Source: Oryzibacter oryziterrae
GTDB taxonomy: Bacteria > Pseudomonadota > Alphaproteobacteria > Rhizobiales > Pleomorphomonadaceae
NCBI RefSeq assembly: GCF_021864535.1
Contig: NZ_JAKJIC010000013.1
Span: 1-64,000, forward strand
DNA: 64,000 nucleotides
Direction of reading: 5' to 3'
Shown one piece after another: positions 19,559 through 28,427 of the stretch. The notes beneath the pieces were generated by a model. The model worked only from the letters and a program-made list of their open reading frames with translations, had not been told where the DNA came from and did not search any database. The position numbers and the translations under genes were made by a program. Position 1 is the first letter of the stretch. The number at the start of each line of letters is the position of its first letter.

Positions 19559-19948
19559 ATGATTATTTTTCTGGTAGCCGTGGCGATCGCTAGTGGCATG
19601 TCAGGTGCCTATATGGGAGCGGTTGCAACGCATCAAATCCGCCACCTGATGCCCTTGAAGTTTCAGGCTGAGCCGGACTATCGCTATCAGGTGTTGGCTT
19701 ATGCCTTTGCCGGGAACATTCCTCTCAAGGTTCAACGCCGTTTTTTATTGTCGCAAGGACTCATGTGCTTGACCTTCACTTTGGGCTCGGTCATTGCGAT
19801 CCTAGCTGGCTCGCTGGCCGGAACGGTTGTTTTTTCGGGAGGTGCGGTCATTTTGATCGGCACCACACTCAAGGGTGCCCGCCTCTACCAATTGAACCTG
19901 CGCGCGGTCGCAAAACCGGCAAAGCTGCACGAGGGACGGCGGCAGTGA
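19559..19948 (+). CDS. Small membrane protein, unknown function
   Basis: 129 residues from the ATG at 19559, preferred over 19538 because GAGAGGGGG lies 6 bases upstream. Hydrophobic segments are at about 1-25 (MIIFLVAVAIASGMSGAYMGA) and 70-105 (two helices, LCLTFTLGSVIAILAGSLAG and VVFSGGAVILIGTTL). Between them is a charged loop with HQIRHLMPLKFQAEPDYRYQ. I do not recognise a family. It is less GC-rich than its neighbours and looks like an accessory gene. Confidence 0.65.
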   Translation: MIIFLVAVAIASGMSGAYMGAVATHQIRHLMPLKFQAEPDYRYQVLAYAFAGNIPLKVQRRFLLSQGLMCLTFTLGSVIAILAGSLAGTVVFSGGAVILIGTTLKGARLYQLNLRAVAKPAKLHEGRRQ

Positions 19949-20129
19949 AAAGCCGTACGGGTCTGCTGTCAGATCGGGCAAAAGGAAAATCGGCCTTCAA
20001 CGAAGACCATCTCCTGCCAAAGAGTCCTGTGAAACGTTTGGACGAATGAAGGGACCAGGACCCAGCATTTGGTTCGATCGGGGGGAGCATGCCACCTGCC
20101 GTAACAAACTCGCTGCCGTCTCCATCCCC

Positions 20130-20480
20130 TCAGAAGCTCTTGCCGTCCACCTTGCGGATGGTCAGGGCGTCCAGGTCGACGTCGGGCAGGCAGCGCAGGT
20201 TGATCGCGGCCATCCTGACGCCGCCGGGACCCTCGCCCTCGCTATAAGGGGCGATGCCGCAGGTCGGACAGAAGCGGTGCAGCAGCCTGTGGTGGTTGAA
20301 GGTATAGGTGGCGGCGGCCTCGTCCGGGGTTTGCAGCTCGAGTTGCCCGCGCGGGACGAAGGCCAGCAGGCCGCCGCGGCGGCGGCAAAGCGAACAGTTG
20401 CAGTCGATAGCCTCGGTAAACGTGCCTTCAACGGTGAAGGCGACCTTGCCGCAATGGCAACTGCCGGAATATCGGGTCAT
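20130..20480 (-). CDS. GFA-family (Mis18-fold) zinc-binding protein
   Basis: 116 residues from the ATG at 20480. The zinc ligands of the GFA domain are all present: SGSCHCGKVAF (CxC) near residue 8, DCNCSLCRRRGG (CxxC) near 27 and FCPTCGIAPYSEGEG (CxxC) near 71. The family includes glutathione-dependent formaldehyde-activating proteins and many of unknown function. A role in formaldehyde handling is tempting because a methylamine cluster lies 2 kb away, but they are in different orientation and the link is only an inference. Confidence 0.85.
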   Translation of the reverse strand: MTRYSGSCHCGKVAFTVEGTFTEAIDCNCSLCRRRGGLLAFVPRGQLELQTPDEAAATYTFNHHRLLHRFCPTCGIAPYSEGEGPGGVRMAAINLRCLPDVDLDALTIRKVDGKSF

Positions 20481-20694
20481 GTCGGGTCTTTGCCTCCCTC
20501 GTGTGCGTTGGCCTGGGTCGGCTGCTAGCCGGTGATGTTGCCCGGGCGGTTGCGTCAGCGATCGGCAAGCTTTCACCGAACCTCTGACGGGCGGTGGCGC
20601 TCAGGTCGAAGACCCGAGGGGCGACCGCCCTCCGGCACCACCGCGCTCCGTGACGATACCCATAGAGCCAGACCGCACCCGTTTCCGTCAGCTG

Positions 20695-21645
20695 TCAACC
20701 GAAGACAGACCAGTGCATGCGCCTGGCCAGGAGTTCCAGCGCATCGCGCCCGAGCTTGGAGTTGCCGTTGTGGTCGAGGCCGGGCGACCACACCGCGATC
20801 GAGGCGCCGCCCGGTACGACGGCGAGTATGCCGCCGCCGACGCCGCTCTTGCCGGGCAGGCCGACGCGATAGGCAAATTCGCCGGAGCCGTCATAATGAC
20901 CGCATGTCAGCATCAGCGCGTTGATGCGCCGGGCCCGTTCGAGCGAGATGACGGAATGGCCGGTGTCGGGATTGCGGCCCTCGAAGGCGAGATAGCGCCC
21001 GGCCATGGCCAGCTGCCGCGTGGTCATGGCGATGGCGCAATGGTGGAAATAGACCCCGAGCGTGTGCTCGACCGGGTTTTCGACGATGCCGAAGCTCTTC
21101 ATGTAATTGGCGAGCGCCGCGTTGCGAAAGCCCGTGGCCTTCTCGGAGGCGGCCACCGAGCGGTCGATGGAGATGGCGTCGTCGCCGGAGACGAATTGCA
21201 GGAAGCGCAGGATCTCGCCGAGCGCCTCCTTGGGCTGGTGGCCGGACAGGATCATGTCGGTCACCGCGATGGCGCCGGCATTGATGAAGGGATTGCGCGG
21301 CCGCCCGCGCTCGTGTTCCAGCTGGACGATGGAGTTGAAGGGATTGCCGGAAGGCTCGCGGCCCACCTTGCGCCAGAGGTTGTCACCCACCTTGCCGAGC
21401 GCCAGCGCCAGGGTGAACACCTTGGAAATGCTCTGGATCGAGAAGGGCGTCTCCCAGTCGCCGCCGGAAATGGTCCGTCCGTCGCGCAGCGCCACCGAAA
21501 TCGCGAACTGCTGCGGCGAGACACGGGCGAGCTCCGGAATATAGCTTGCGACTTCGCCGCGATCCTCGCGGGCCTGCATCTCAGCAGCAATCTCGGCTAC
21601 GGCGGTTTCAATGGCGTCCAATGTTCGGCTCTCCGTCGGTTCCAT
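20695..21645 (-). CDS. glsA: Glutaminase
   Basis: 316 residues from the ATG at 21645. It has the serine-dependent glutaminase motifs [18 protein letters not shown] (SxxK catalytic pair), [35 protein letters not shown] and [21 protein letters not shown], plus the C-terminal [24 protein letters not shown]. It hydrolyses glutamine to glutamate and ammonia. It is divergent from the methylamine regulator at 21837; glutamate is the carrier of that pathway, so the proximity may be meaningful but is not proof of co-regulation. Confidence 0.95.
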   Translation of the reverse strand: MEPTESRTLDAIETAVAEIAAEMQAREDRGEVASYIPELARVSPQQFAISVALRDGRTISGGDWETPFSIQSISKVFTLALALGKVGDNLWRKVGREPSGNPFNSIVQLEHERGRPRNPFINAGAIAVTDMILSGHQPKEALGEILRFLQFVSGDDAISIDRSVAASEKATGFRNAALANYMKSFGIVENPVEHTLGVYFHHCAIAMTTRQLAMAGRYLAFEGRNPDTGHSVISLERARRINALMLTCGHYDGSGEFAYRVGLPGKSGVGGGILAVVPGGASIAVWSPGLDHNGNSKLGRDALELLARRMHWSVFG

Positions 21646-21836
21646 GCCGCGGGAATCTACAGACTTGCCCCCGATCATGCCAGTGGTCAGCGCTGCGACC
21701 TCGGCAGGGGGGCGGGCGAGCGGACCTGCGCAAAAAGGCTTGTCTTTTCAGCCAAAGGCCCGCAGGCTTGCGGCATTGGGCATGGCACAGTCCGATTTGG
21801 CATCAGGGCCGGGGCGGGCTGACAGGGGGACGATCG

Positions 21837-22478
21837 GTGACGGGCAAGGCTGGATCGGGCGAAGACGCAGGCGACATCATCACCGGCTCGGGCGCGCCGA
21901 GTGTGCCCGAACATTCGCTCGAACAGGCGATCGGCGCGCAGATCCGTCAGGCCCGCAAGCGCCTCGACATGACCGGAGCGGAGCTGGCCGCCGCCGCCGA
22001 CATCTCCACCGGCATGCTCTCCAAGATCGAGAATGGCCAGATCTCGCCCTCGCTCGGCACGCTGCAGTCGCTGTCGCGCGCCCTCAACATGCCCTTGTCG
22101 GCCTTCTTCCAGTCCTACGAGGATCGGCGCGATTGCTCCTTCGTCAAGGCGGGGCAGGGCGTCAATATCGAGCGGCGCGGCACCAAGGCCGGCCATCATT
22201 ACCAGCTGCTCGGCCATTCGCTCGGCAATGACATCGTCGTCGAGCCCTTCCTGATCACGCTCACCGAGGAAGCCAAGTCCTATTCGGCCTTTCAGCACGA
22301 GGGCGTGGAGATGATCCACATGCTCTCGGGTACGGTCACCTATCGCCACGCCGACAAGACCTATCGGCTGGAGCCGGGCGACACGCTGTTCTTCGACGCC
22401 GCCGCGCCGCACGGCCCGGAAGTGCTCGACAGCCTGCCGATGACCTATCTGTCGATCATCATCTATCCCAAGACCTGA
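21837..22478 (+). CDS. XRE-cupin transcriptional regulator of the methylamine cluster
   Basis: 213 residues from a GTG at 21837 with ACAGGGGG upstream. The helix-turn-helix IGAQIRQARKRLDMTGAELAAAADISTGMLSKIENGQISPSLGTL is at about 32-76 and a C-terminal cupin (EGVEMIHMLSGTVTYRHADKTYRLEPGDTLFFDAAAPHG) at about 155-195. The architecture matches regulators of polyamine or amine catabolism of the PuuR type. It sits directly upstream of mgsA on the same strand and most likely controls the mgs/gmaS/mgd genes through the TTTC/GAAA repeats at 22574-22647. The ligand is unknown; methylamine or gamma-glutamylmethylamide are candidates by context only. Confidence 0.88.
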   Translation: MTGKAGSGEDAGDIITGSGAPSVPEHSLEQAIGAQIRQARKRLDMTGAELAAAADISTGMLSKIENGQISPSLGTLQSLSRALNMPLSAFFQSYEDRRDCSFVKAGQGVNIERRGTKAGHHYQLLGHSLGNDIVVEPFLITLTEEAKSYSAFQHEGVEMIHMLSGTVTYRHADKTYRLEPGDTLFFDAAAPHGPEVLDSLPMTYLSIIIYPKT

Positions 22479-22573
22479 GTCGGTTCGCGTGAGCCGGATC
22501 CTTGTGACGGACGCTCCCTGCGCGGCGCGGCCGCAGCCTCCTGCTGCGCAAGGACGGGCGTCAGGGGAACACA

Positions 22574-22594
22574 AAATTTCCCTACAAGAAATTT
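22574..22594. promoter_or_regulatory. Operator-like inverted repeat 1 upstream of mgsA
   Basis: AAATTTC (22574-22580) and GAAATTT (22588-22594) form a perfect 7-bp inverted repeat with a 7-base spacer, upstream of the putative -35. The core TTTC-N7-GAAA recurs in site 2. Confidence 0.5.
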
Positions 22595-22606
22595 AATTTC
22601 TTCATA

Positions 22607-22634
22607 TTGACTTTCCTCCGAGGATCAGTAGTTT
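22607..22634 (+). promoter_or_regulatory. Putative mgsA promoter
   Basis: TTGACT (22607-22612) and TAGTTT (22629-22634) with a 16-base spacer resemble a sigma-70-type promoter. The -10 match is weak. It is placed about 36 bases before the mgsA start and is flanked by the two inverted repeats. Confidence 0.4.
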
Positions 22635-22647
22635 CTCTCACAGAAAC
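22631..22647. promoter_or_regulatory. Operator-like inverted repeat 2 upstream of mgsA
   Basis: GTTTCT (22631-22636) and AGAAAC (22642-22647) form a 6-bp inverted repeat with a 5-base spacer. It has the same 15-base TTTC...GAAA frame as site 1 and overlaps the putative -10, as expected for a repressor site. Confidence 0.5.
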
Positions 22648-22670
22648 TTTTCCGAAGGGGCAAGCGCGTC

Positions 22671-23564
22671 ATGTGCGGCATTGTCGGCCTATTTCTGAAA
22701 GACCCGGCGCTGGAGCCGGAGCTTGGCAAATATCTCTCCTCCATGCTCAAGGTGATGACCGATCGCGGCCCGGACAGCGCCGGTTTCGCCGTCTACGGAC
22801 GCGGCACCGATGGCCTGGCCAAGGTCACCGTCCGTCTGGCCGGCGCCGACGCGCAGGCCACGCTTCTTGACGGATTGGGCGCCCGCTTCGGCGGCGCCCT
22901 CGGCGTCACCAAGCGGTCGTCGCATCTGGTGCTGACGGTTCCGGAGGCCAGCGTCGCCGATCTCACCGCGGCGATCGCCGAGATCGCACCGGCCGCCCGC
23001 ATCGCCTCGGTCGGGGCCAACATGGAAGTCTACAAGGAAGTCGGCTTGCCGGCCGATGTGTCCGCCGCCTTCGGCCTCGAGACCATGGCCGGCACCCATG
23101 CCATCGGCCACACCCGCATGGCCACCGAGTCGGCCGTGACCACCGACGGCGCCCATCCCTTCTCGACCGGTCCGGACCAGTGCCTGGTGCACAATGGCTC
23201 GCTGTCGAACCACAACAATCTGCGCCGCGAACTGCGCCACGCCGGCATGAGTTTTGCCACCGAAAACGACTCGGAGGTGGCCGCCGTCTATCTCACCGCC
23301 GAGATGGCCAAGGGCAAGAATCTCGGGGAAGCGCTGGAAGGCGCCATCGGCGATCTCGACGGCTTCTTCACCTTCGTGGTCGGTACGCGCACCGGCTTCG
23401 GCGTGCTGCGCGACCCCATCGCCTGCAAGCCCGCCGTCATGGCCGAGACTGACCAATATGTCGCCTTCGGCTCGGAATATCGCGCGCTGGTGGACCTGCC
23501 GGGCATCGAAACCGCCCGCGTCTGGGAACCGGAACCGGCCACTGTCTACTTCTGGGAGCATTGA
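22671..23564 (+). CDS. mgsA: N-methylglutamate synthase subunit A, class II glutamine amidotransferase (GlxB-like)
   Basis: 297 residues starting MCGIVGLFL, so after Met removal Cys is the N-terminal nucleophile of an Ntn-type glutaminase domain. GTHAIGHTRMATESAVTTDGAHPF and LVHNGSLSNHNNLRRELRH are the conserved amidotransferase segments, with ENDSEVAA near 202. The protein equals the glutaminase part of glutamate synthase. With the next two subunits it makes N-methylglutamate from gamma-glutamylmethylamide and 2-oxoglutarate, or glutamate-related chemistry in the GlxBCD variant. The presence of gmaS and mgdABCD downstream decides for the methylamine pathway. Confidence 0.9.
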   Translation: MCGIVGLFLKDPALEPELGKYLSSMLKVMTDRGPDSAGFAVYGRGTDGLAKVTVRLAGADAQATLLDGLGARFGGALGVTKRSSHLVLTVPEASVADLTAAIAEIAPAARIASVGANMEVYKEVGLPADVSAAFGLETMAGTHAIGHTRMATESAVTTDGAHPFSTGPDQCLVHNGSLSNHNNLRRELRHAGMSFATENDSEVAAVYLTAEMAKGKNLGEALEGAIGDLDGFFTFVVGTRTGFGVLRDPIACKPAVMAETDQYVAFGSEYRALVDLPGIETARVWEPEPATVYFWEH

Positions 23565-23566
23565 TC

Positions 23567-24250
23567 GTGCCCACCTTCGACCTTGCGACCACCACGCTCA
23601 GAAGCCTCAATCAGGCGCTGCATGACGTTGCCGCCGACAGCACCGATCATTTCGAGGTGAAGAACCCGCGCGGCAGTCACGCGCTGGCCGCCGGTGTCGC
23701 TGCCCCGGTCAGCGTCGAGATCCACGGCTCCACCGGCTATTACTGCGCCGGCATGAATGACGGCGGCACCATCACCGTGCACGGCTCTGCCGGCCCCGGG
23801 GTTGCCGAGAACATGATGTCCGGTACCGTGGTGATCGAGGGCGACGCCAGCCAGTATGCCGGTGCCACCGGCCGCGGCGGTCTGCTGGTGATCAAGGGCA
23901 ACGCCTCCTCGCGCTGCGGCATCTCCATGAAGGGCATCGACATCGTCGTCGGTGGCAACATCGGTCACATGTCCGCCTTCATGGCCCAGTCGGGCAATTT
24001 GGTGGTGCTGGGCGACGCGGGCGACTCGCTGGGCGACTCCCTCTACGAGGCACGGCTCTTCGTGCGCGGCTCGGTCAAGAGCCTCGGCGCCGACTGCATC
24101 GAGAAGGAGATGCGGCCAGAGCATCTCGCCCTGCTCGAGACCCTGCTCGCCAAGGCCGGGATCACGGGTGTCGCGGCCGCCGAGTTCAAGCGCTACGGCT
24201 CGGCCCGCAAGCTCTACAACTTCAACATCGACAACGCCGCCGCCTACTGA
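23567..24250 (+). CDS. mgsB: N-methylglutamate synthase subunit B (GlxC-like)
   Basis: 227 residues from a GTG at 23567, 2 bases after the mgsA stop; an alternative TTG at 23561 overlaps that stop. It is built of the GXGXG beta-helix of the glutamate synthase C-terminal domain: VEIHGSTGYYCAGMNDGGTI, VHGSAGPGVAENMMSGTVVI, GDASQYAGATGRGGLLVIKG and DAGDSLGDSLYEARLFVRGSV. It provides the structural channel between amidotransferase and FMN subunits. Confidence 0.9.
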   Translation: MPTFDLATTTLRSLNQALHDVAADSTDHFEVKNPRGSHALAAGVAAPVSVEIHGSTGYYCAGMNDGGTITVHGSAGPGVAENMMSGTVVIEGDASQYAGATGRGGLLVIKGNASSRCGISMKGIDIVVGGNIGHMSAFMAQSGNLVVLGDAGDSLGDSLYEARLFVRGSVKSLGADCIEKEMRPEHLALLETLLAKAGITGVAAAEFKRYGSARKLYNFNIDNAAAY

Positions 24251-24306
24251 GTTGCGACGGGTCGCAAGACCCCGGCGCCGCCCCCGCGAGAGAAGAGCTT
24301 TTCACC

Positions 24307-25635
24307 ATGAGCTATTCCAACCCGACCACCACGCCCCGCAAGTCCGCGACCTTCGACGACTATACCCTGTCGGAGATCCGCCGGGCCGCAGCTACCGGCA
24401 TCTATGACATCCGCGGCGGTGGCACCAAGCGCAAGGTGCCGCATTTCGACGACCTGCTGTTCCTCGGCGCCTCCATCTCCCGCTATCCGCTGGAAGGCTA
24501 TCGCGAGCGCTGCAACACGTCGGTGACGCTGGGCACCCGCTTTGCCAGGAAGCCGATCGAGCTCAAGATCCCCATCACCATCGCCGGCATGAGCTTCGGT
24601 GCGCTTTCGGGGCCTGCCAAGGAAGCGCTCGGGCGCGGCGCCAGCATCGCCGGCACCTCGACGACCACCGGTGACGGCGGCATGACCGAGGAAGAGCGCG
24701 GCCATTCCGAGCTGCTGGTCTACCAGGTGCTGCCCTCCCGCTATGGCATGAACCCGCGCGATCTGCGCCGCGCCGACGCCATCGAGGTGGTGATCGGCCA
24801 GGGGGCGAAGCCCGGCGGCGGCGGCATGCTGCTCGGTCAGAAGATCTCCGACCGCGTCGCCGAAATGCGCACACTGCCCAAGGGCATCGACCAGCGCTCG
24901 GCCTGCCGCCATCCCGACTGGACCGGCCCCGACGATCTCGAGATCAAGATCGGCGAGTTGCGCGAGATCACCGATTGGGAAAAGCCGATCTACGTGAAGG
25001 TCGGCGGCGCCCGTCCCTATTACGACACTGCGCTCGCGGTGAAGGCCGGCGCCGACGTGGTGGTGCTCGACGGCATGCAGGGCGGCACGGCGGCGACGCA
25101 GGAAGTCTTCATCGAGCATGTGGGCATGCCGACGCTCGCCTGCATCCGCCCGGCCGTGCAGGCACTGCAGGACCTCGGCATGCACCGCAAGGTACAACTG
25201 ATCATCTCCGGCGGCATCCGCAACGGCGCCGATGTGGCCAAGGCTCTGGCGCTTGGCGCCGACGCCGTTTCGATCGGCACGGCGGCCATGGTCGCCATCG
25301 GCGACAACGATCCGCGCTGGGAGGCCGACTATAACGCGCTCGGCACCACCGCCGGCGCCTATGACGACTGGCACGAGGGCAAGGACCCCGCCGGCATCAC
25401 CACCCAGGACCCGGCGTTGTCCGCCCGCGTCGACCCGGTCGCCGCCGGCCGGCGGCTCGCCAACTATCTCAAGGTCATGACGCTGGAAGCGCAGACCATC
25501 GCGCGCGCCTGCGGCAAGAACGACCTGCACAACCTCGAGCCGGAGGATCTCTGCGCCCTCACCATCGAGGCGTCGGCCATGGCCGGCGTGCCGCTGGCCG
25601 GCACCAGCTGGATCCCGGGCAAGACCGGCTTCTGA
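24307..25635 (+). CDS. mgsC: N-methylglutamate synthase subunit C, FMN-binding glutamate synthase domain (GlxD-like)
   Basis: 442 residues. The FMN/substrate barrel of glutamate synthase is recognised from IPITIAGMSFGALSGPAKEALGRGA near 95, TTTGDGGMTEEERGHSELLVYQV near 120, GQGAKPGGGGMLLGQKIS near 161, ADVVVLDGMQGGTAATQEVFIEHVG near 249 and SGGIRNGADVAKALALGADAVSIGTAAM near 300. C-terminal cysteines (CGKNDLHNLEPEDLCAL) replace the usual iron-sulfur loop. It is the catalytic subunit forming N-methylglutamate, and begins 56 bases after mgsB. Confidence 0.9.
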   Translation: MSYSNPTTTPRKSATFDDYTLSEIRRAAATGIYDIRGGGTKRKVPHFDDLLFLGASISRYPLEGYRERCNTSVTLGTRFARKPIELKIPITIAGMSFGALSGPAKEALGRGASIAGTSTTTGDGGMTEEERGHSELLVYQVLPSRYGMNPRDLRRADAIEVVIGQGAKPGGGGMLLGQKISDRVAEMRTLPKGIDQRSACRHPDWTGPDDLEIKIGELREITDWEKPIYVKVGGARPYYDTALAVKAGADVVVLDGMQGGTAATQEVFIEHVGMPTLACIRPAVQALQDLGMHRKVQLIISGGIRNGADVAKALALGADAVSIGTAAMVAIGDNDPRWEADYNALGTTAGAYDDWHEGKDPAGITTQDPALSARVDPVAAGRRLANYLKVMTLEAQTIARACGKNDLHNLEPEDLCALTIEASAMAGVPLAGTSWIPGKTGF

Positions 25636-25642
25636 CAGGAAA

Positions 25643-25661
25643 TCCGGCTGATCAAGCCGGA
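25643..25661 (+). other. Hairpin just after mgsC
   Basis: TCCGGCT (25643-25649) / AGCCGGA (25655-25661) with a 5-nt loop, extended by AAA/TTT with one bulge, begins 7 bases after the mgsC stop. It may be a partial terminator, an attenuator or an mRNA-end stabiliser between mgsABC and gmaS. There is only a short ATTTC run after it. Confidence 0.45.
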
Positions 25662-25763
25662 ATTTCGTAGGCCCTCTTCGGAGACATTCCGTTTGGTACA
25701 GGGATTTCCCCGAAAGTTGCTTCCGGCATTGCCAAGCAATCAGCCGGAAGCCTGATGATTATC

Positions 25764-25799
25764 GGAATGCCCAGCCACATGGACGGAGCCGGGCATTCC
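25764..25799 (+). other. Hairpin in the gmaS leader
   Basis: GGAATGCCC (25764-25772) and GGGCATTCC (25791-25799) form a perfect 9-bp inverted repeat with an 18-base spacer, 49 bases before the gmaS start. It could be an operator or an RNA hairpin; the sequence alone does not decide. Confidence 0.45.
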
Positions 25800-25848
25800 C
25801 CTTGCATCTCATCTCAAGTGCCATCGCCAGAAAAAACCGAGGGGAACC

Positions 25849-27150
25849 ATGGCCGAGACGCTTTCCGAGATTGCCCGCCAGCGTGGCATCAAGAATTTCC
25901 TGATCTCCTACACCGATCTGCTCGGCGTCATGCGCGCCAAGCTGGTGCCGGCGGCCGCCATCGACGGCATGGTCAAGGCCGGCGCCGGCTTTGCCGGCTT
26001 CGCCACCTGGCTGGACATGACGCCGGCCCATCCGGACCTGTTCGCCCGGCCTGATCCGGCGTCGCTGATCCAGCTGCCGTGGAAGCCGGAAGTGGGCTGG
26101 CTCGCCTCCGATCTGTGGATGGACGGCAAGCTGGTGGAACAGTCGCCGCGCCAGGTGCTCAAGCGCAACATTGCCGCCGCCGCCGAGCTCGGCCTCACCA
26201 TGAAATCCGGCGTCGAATGCGAGTTCTTCCTGATCAAGCCGGATGGCTCGCACATTTCCGACGACGCCGACACCCAGGTCAAATCCTGCTACGACCAGCA
26301 GGCACTGATGCGCCGCTATGACATCATCTCTGAGATTTCCGAGTGCATGCTGACCCTGGGCTGGAAGCCCTACCAGAGCGACCACGAGGACGCCAACGGT
26401 CAGTTCGAGATGAACTGGGAGTATGACGAGGCGCTGCTCACCGCCGACCGCCATGCCTTCTTCAAATACATGGTCAAGTCGCTGGCCGAACAGCACGGCA
26501 TGCGCGCCACCTTCATGCCCAAGCCTTTCATTGGCCACACCGGCACCGGCTGCCATTCCCACGTGTCGCTGTGGCGCGGCGAGGAGAATGCCTTCGAGGA
26601 CCCTTCGGGCGAACTGGGCATTTCCCAGCTCGGCTATGACTTCCTCGGCGGCATCATGAAGCACGCCGAAGCCTTCTGCGCCCTGACCAATCCCACCATC
26701 AACAGCTACAAGCGCCTCAATGCGCCGCGCAGCTCGTCCGGCGCCAGCTGGGCGCCGAACTCCATCACCTATTCGGGCAACAATCGCACCCACATGGTGC
26801 GCATTCCCGACGACGGCCGCTTCGAAGTGCGCCTCGCCGACGGCGCCGCCAATCCTTACCTGCTGCAGGCCGCGATCCTCGCCGCCGGCCTCGACGGTCT
26901 CGCCAATCGCATCGATCCGGGCAAGCGGCTCGACATCGACATGTATGCGGACGGTCATCTGGCCGGCGACGTGCCCAAGCTGCCGCTCAACCTGCTCGAC
27001 GCCATCCGCGTCTTCTCCGCCTCGACGGTGCTGAAGGAGAGGCTTGGCCCCGAGTTCACCAAGGCCTACACCCAGATGAAGCTGCAGGAGTGGAACGAAT
27101 ACACCGCCCACCTCAGCCATTGGGAACGCCAGCACACGCTGGATTGTTGA
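25849..27150 (+). CDS. gmaS: Gamma-glutamylmethylamide synthetase (glutamine synthetase-like)
   Basis: 433 residues with glutamine synthetase motifs: SGVECEFFLIKPDG near 119 (metal Glu), EDANGQFEMNWEYD near 181, FMPKPFIGHTGTGCHSHVSLW near 221 (canonical GNGMHxHxS becomes GTGCHSHVS), RLNAPRSSSGASWAPNS and NNRTHMVRIPDDGRFEVRLADGAANPYL near 305-345. It ligates methylamine to glutamate with ATP. GlnT-type enzymes in other rhizobia look similar; the flanking mgsABC and mgdABCD make GmaS the better call. It starts after a 213-base gap carrying two hairpins. Confidence 0.88.
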   Translation: MAETLSEIARQRGIKNFLISYTDLLGVMRAKLVPAAAIDGMVKAGAGFAGFATWLDMTPAHPDLFARPDPASLIQLPWKPEVGWLASDLWMDGKLVEQSPRQVLKRNIAAAAELGLTMKSGVECEFFLIKPDGSHISDDADTQVKSCYDQQALMRRYDIISEISECMLTLGWKPYQSDHEDANGQFEMNWEYDEALLTADRHAFFKYMVKSLAEQHGMRATFMPKPFIGHTGTGCHSHVSLWRGEENAFEDPSGELGISQLGYDFLGGIMKHAEAFCALTNPTINSYKRLNAPRSSSGASWAPNSITYSGNNRTHMVRIPDDGRFEVRLADGAANPYLLQAAILAAGLDGLANRIDPGKRLDIDMYADGHLAGDVPKLPLNLLDAIRVFSASTVLKERLGPEFTKAYTQMKLQEWNEYTAHLSHWERQHTLDC

Positions 27151-27163
27151 TCGGGGGACGACC

Positions 27164-28414
27164 ATGGGGTTTTCCGGCTTCGCGCTTCTGAAGGAGGCGC
27201 TGAACGGCCAGCGGGGATGGACCGAGCATTGGCGCAAGGCGGCTCCCAAACCCGCCTATGACGTGGTGATTGTCGGCGGCGGCGGGCATGGGCTCGCCAC
27301 TGCCCATTATCTCGCCAGCCGCTATGGCATCACCAATGTGGCCGTGCTGGAAAAGGGCTGGATCGGCGGCGGCAACGCCGGTCGCAACACCACCATCATC
27401 CGCTCCAACTACCTGCTCGACGGCAACATTCCCTTCTACGAGCTGTCCATGAAGCTGTGGGAAGGGCTGGAGCAGGACATAAACTTCAACGCCATGGTGT
27501 CGCAGCGCTCGGTGCTGAACCTCTACCATAGCGACGGCCAGCGCGACGCCTATGCCCGGCGCGGTAATGCCATGGCCCTGCACGGTGTCGATGCCGAAAT
27601 GCTCGACCGCGAGGCGGTGCGTGCCCGCGTGCCCTATCTTGATTTCGACAATGCCCGCTTCCCGGTGAAGGGCGGCCTGTTGCACCGGCGCGGCGGCACC
27701 GCCCGCCATGACGGTGTCGTCTGGGGCTATGCCCGCGCCGCCGACCGCCGCGGTGTCGACATCGTCGAGAATTGCGAGGTGACCGGCTTCCTGCGCGAGG
27801 GCGGCGCCGTCGTCGGCGTCGAGACCACGCGCGGGACGATCCGCGCCAGGACCGTCGGCATGGCGGTGGCGGGTAGTTCGTCGCTGCTGGCGGCCAAGGC
27901 CGATCTGCGTCTGCCCATGGAATCGCACGTGCTGCAGGCCTTCGTATCGGAAGGCATCAAGCCGCTCGTCGATGGCGTCGTCACTTTCGGTGCCGGTCAT
28001 TTCTACATCAGCCAGTCCGACAAGGGCGGTCTCGTCTTCGGCGGCGACCTCGATCCCTTCCCCTCCTATGCCCAGCGCGGCGGCCTGCCGGTGTTCGAGG
28101 ACGTGGCCGAATGCGCGCTGGCCATGATGCCCATGCTGTCGCGCCTGAGGATCCTGCGTTCCTGGGGCGGCATCATGGACATGAGCCTCGACGGATCGCC
28201 CATCATCGACCACACGCCCGTCGAGGGCCTGAAGATCAACAGCGGCTGGTGCTACGGCGGCTTCAAGGCGACGCCCGCCTCGGGCCTGTGCTTTGCCCAC
28301 CTGCTCGCCACCGGCGAGTTGCACTCGGCCGCCTCGGCCTATCGCCTCGACCGCTTTGCGCGCGGGGCGCTGATCGATGAAAAGGGCGTCGGTCCGACGC
28401 CCAACCTGCATTGA
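27164..28414 (+). CDS. mgdA: N-methylglutamate dehydrogenase subunit A (sarcosine oxidase beta-like)
   Basis: 416 residues, 13 bases after gmaS. FAD-binding Rossmann motif VVIVGGGGHGLATAHYLASRYG near 37, then GWIGGGNAGRNTTIIRSNYL near 67, DFDNARFPVKGGLLHRRGGTARHDGVVWGYARAA near 163 and the C-terminal RSWGGIMDMSLDGSPIIDHTP / GWCYGGFKATPASGLCFAHLLATGE. This is the sarcosine oxidase beta type: it binds FAD and covalent FMN and oxidises the N-methyl group. Linkage to gmaS and mgsABC gives N-methylglutamate as substrate rather than sarcosine. Confidence 0.9.
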   Translation: MGFSGFALLKEALNGQRGWTEHWRKAAPKPAYDVVIVGGGGHGLATAHYLASRYGITNVAVLEKGWIGGGNAGRNTTIIRSNYLLDGNIPFYELSMKLWEGLEQDINFNAMVSQRSVLNLYHSDGQRDAYARRGNAMALHGVDAEMLDREAVRARVPYLDFDNARFPVKGGLLHRRGGTARHDGVVWGYARAADRRGVDIVENCEVTGFLREGGAVVGVETTRGTIRARTVGMAVAGSSSLLAAKADLRLPMESHVLQAFVSEGIKPLVDGVVTFGAGHFYISQSDKGGLVFGGDLDPFPSYAQRGGLPVFEDVAECALAMMPMLSRLRILRSWGGIMDMSLDGSPIIDHTPVEGLKINSGWCYGGFKATPASGLCFAHLLATGELHSAASAYRLDRFARGALIDEKGVGPTPNLH

Positions 28415-28427
28415 GGACAGAGAGGAC

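Noticed and set aside
20481-20694. Possible small RNA or tRNA in the gap between the GFA and glutaminase genes
   Set aside because: A GGTCTTCGACC hairpin is present on the minus strand but no tRNA arms, promoter or terminator is seen; nothing supports a gene.
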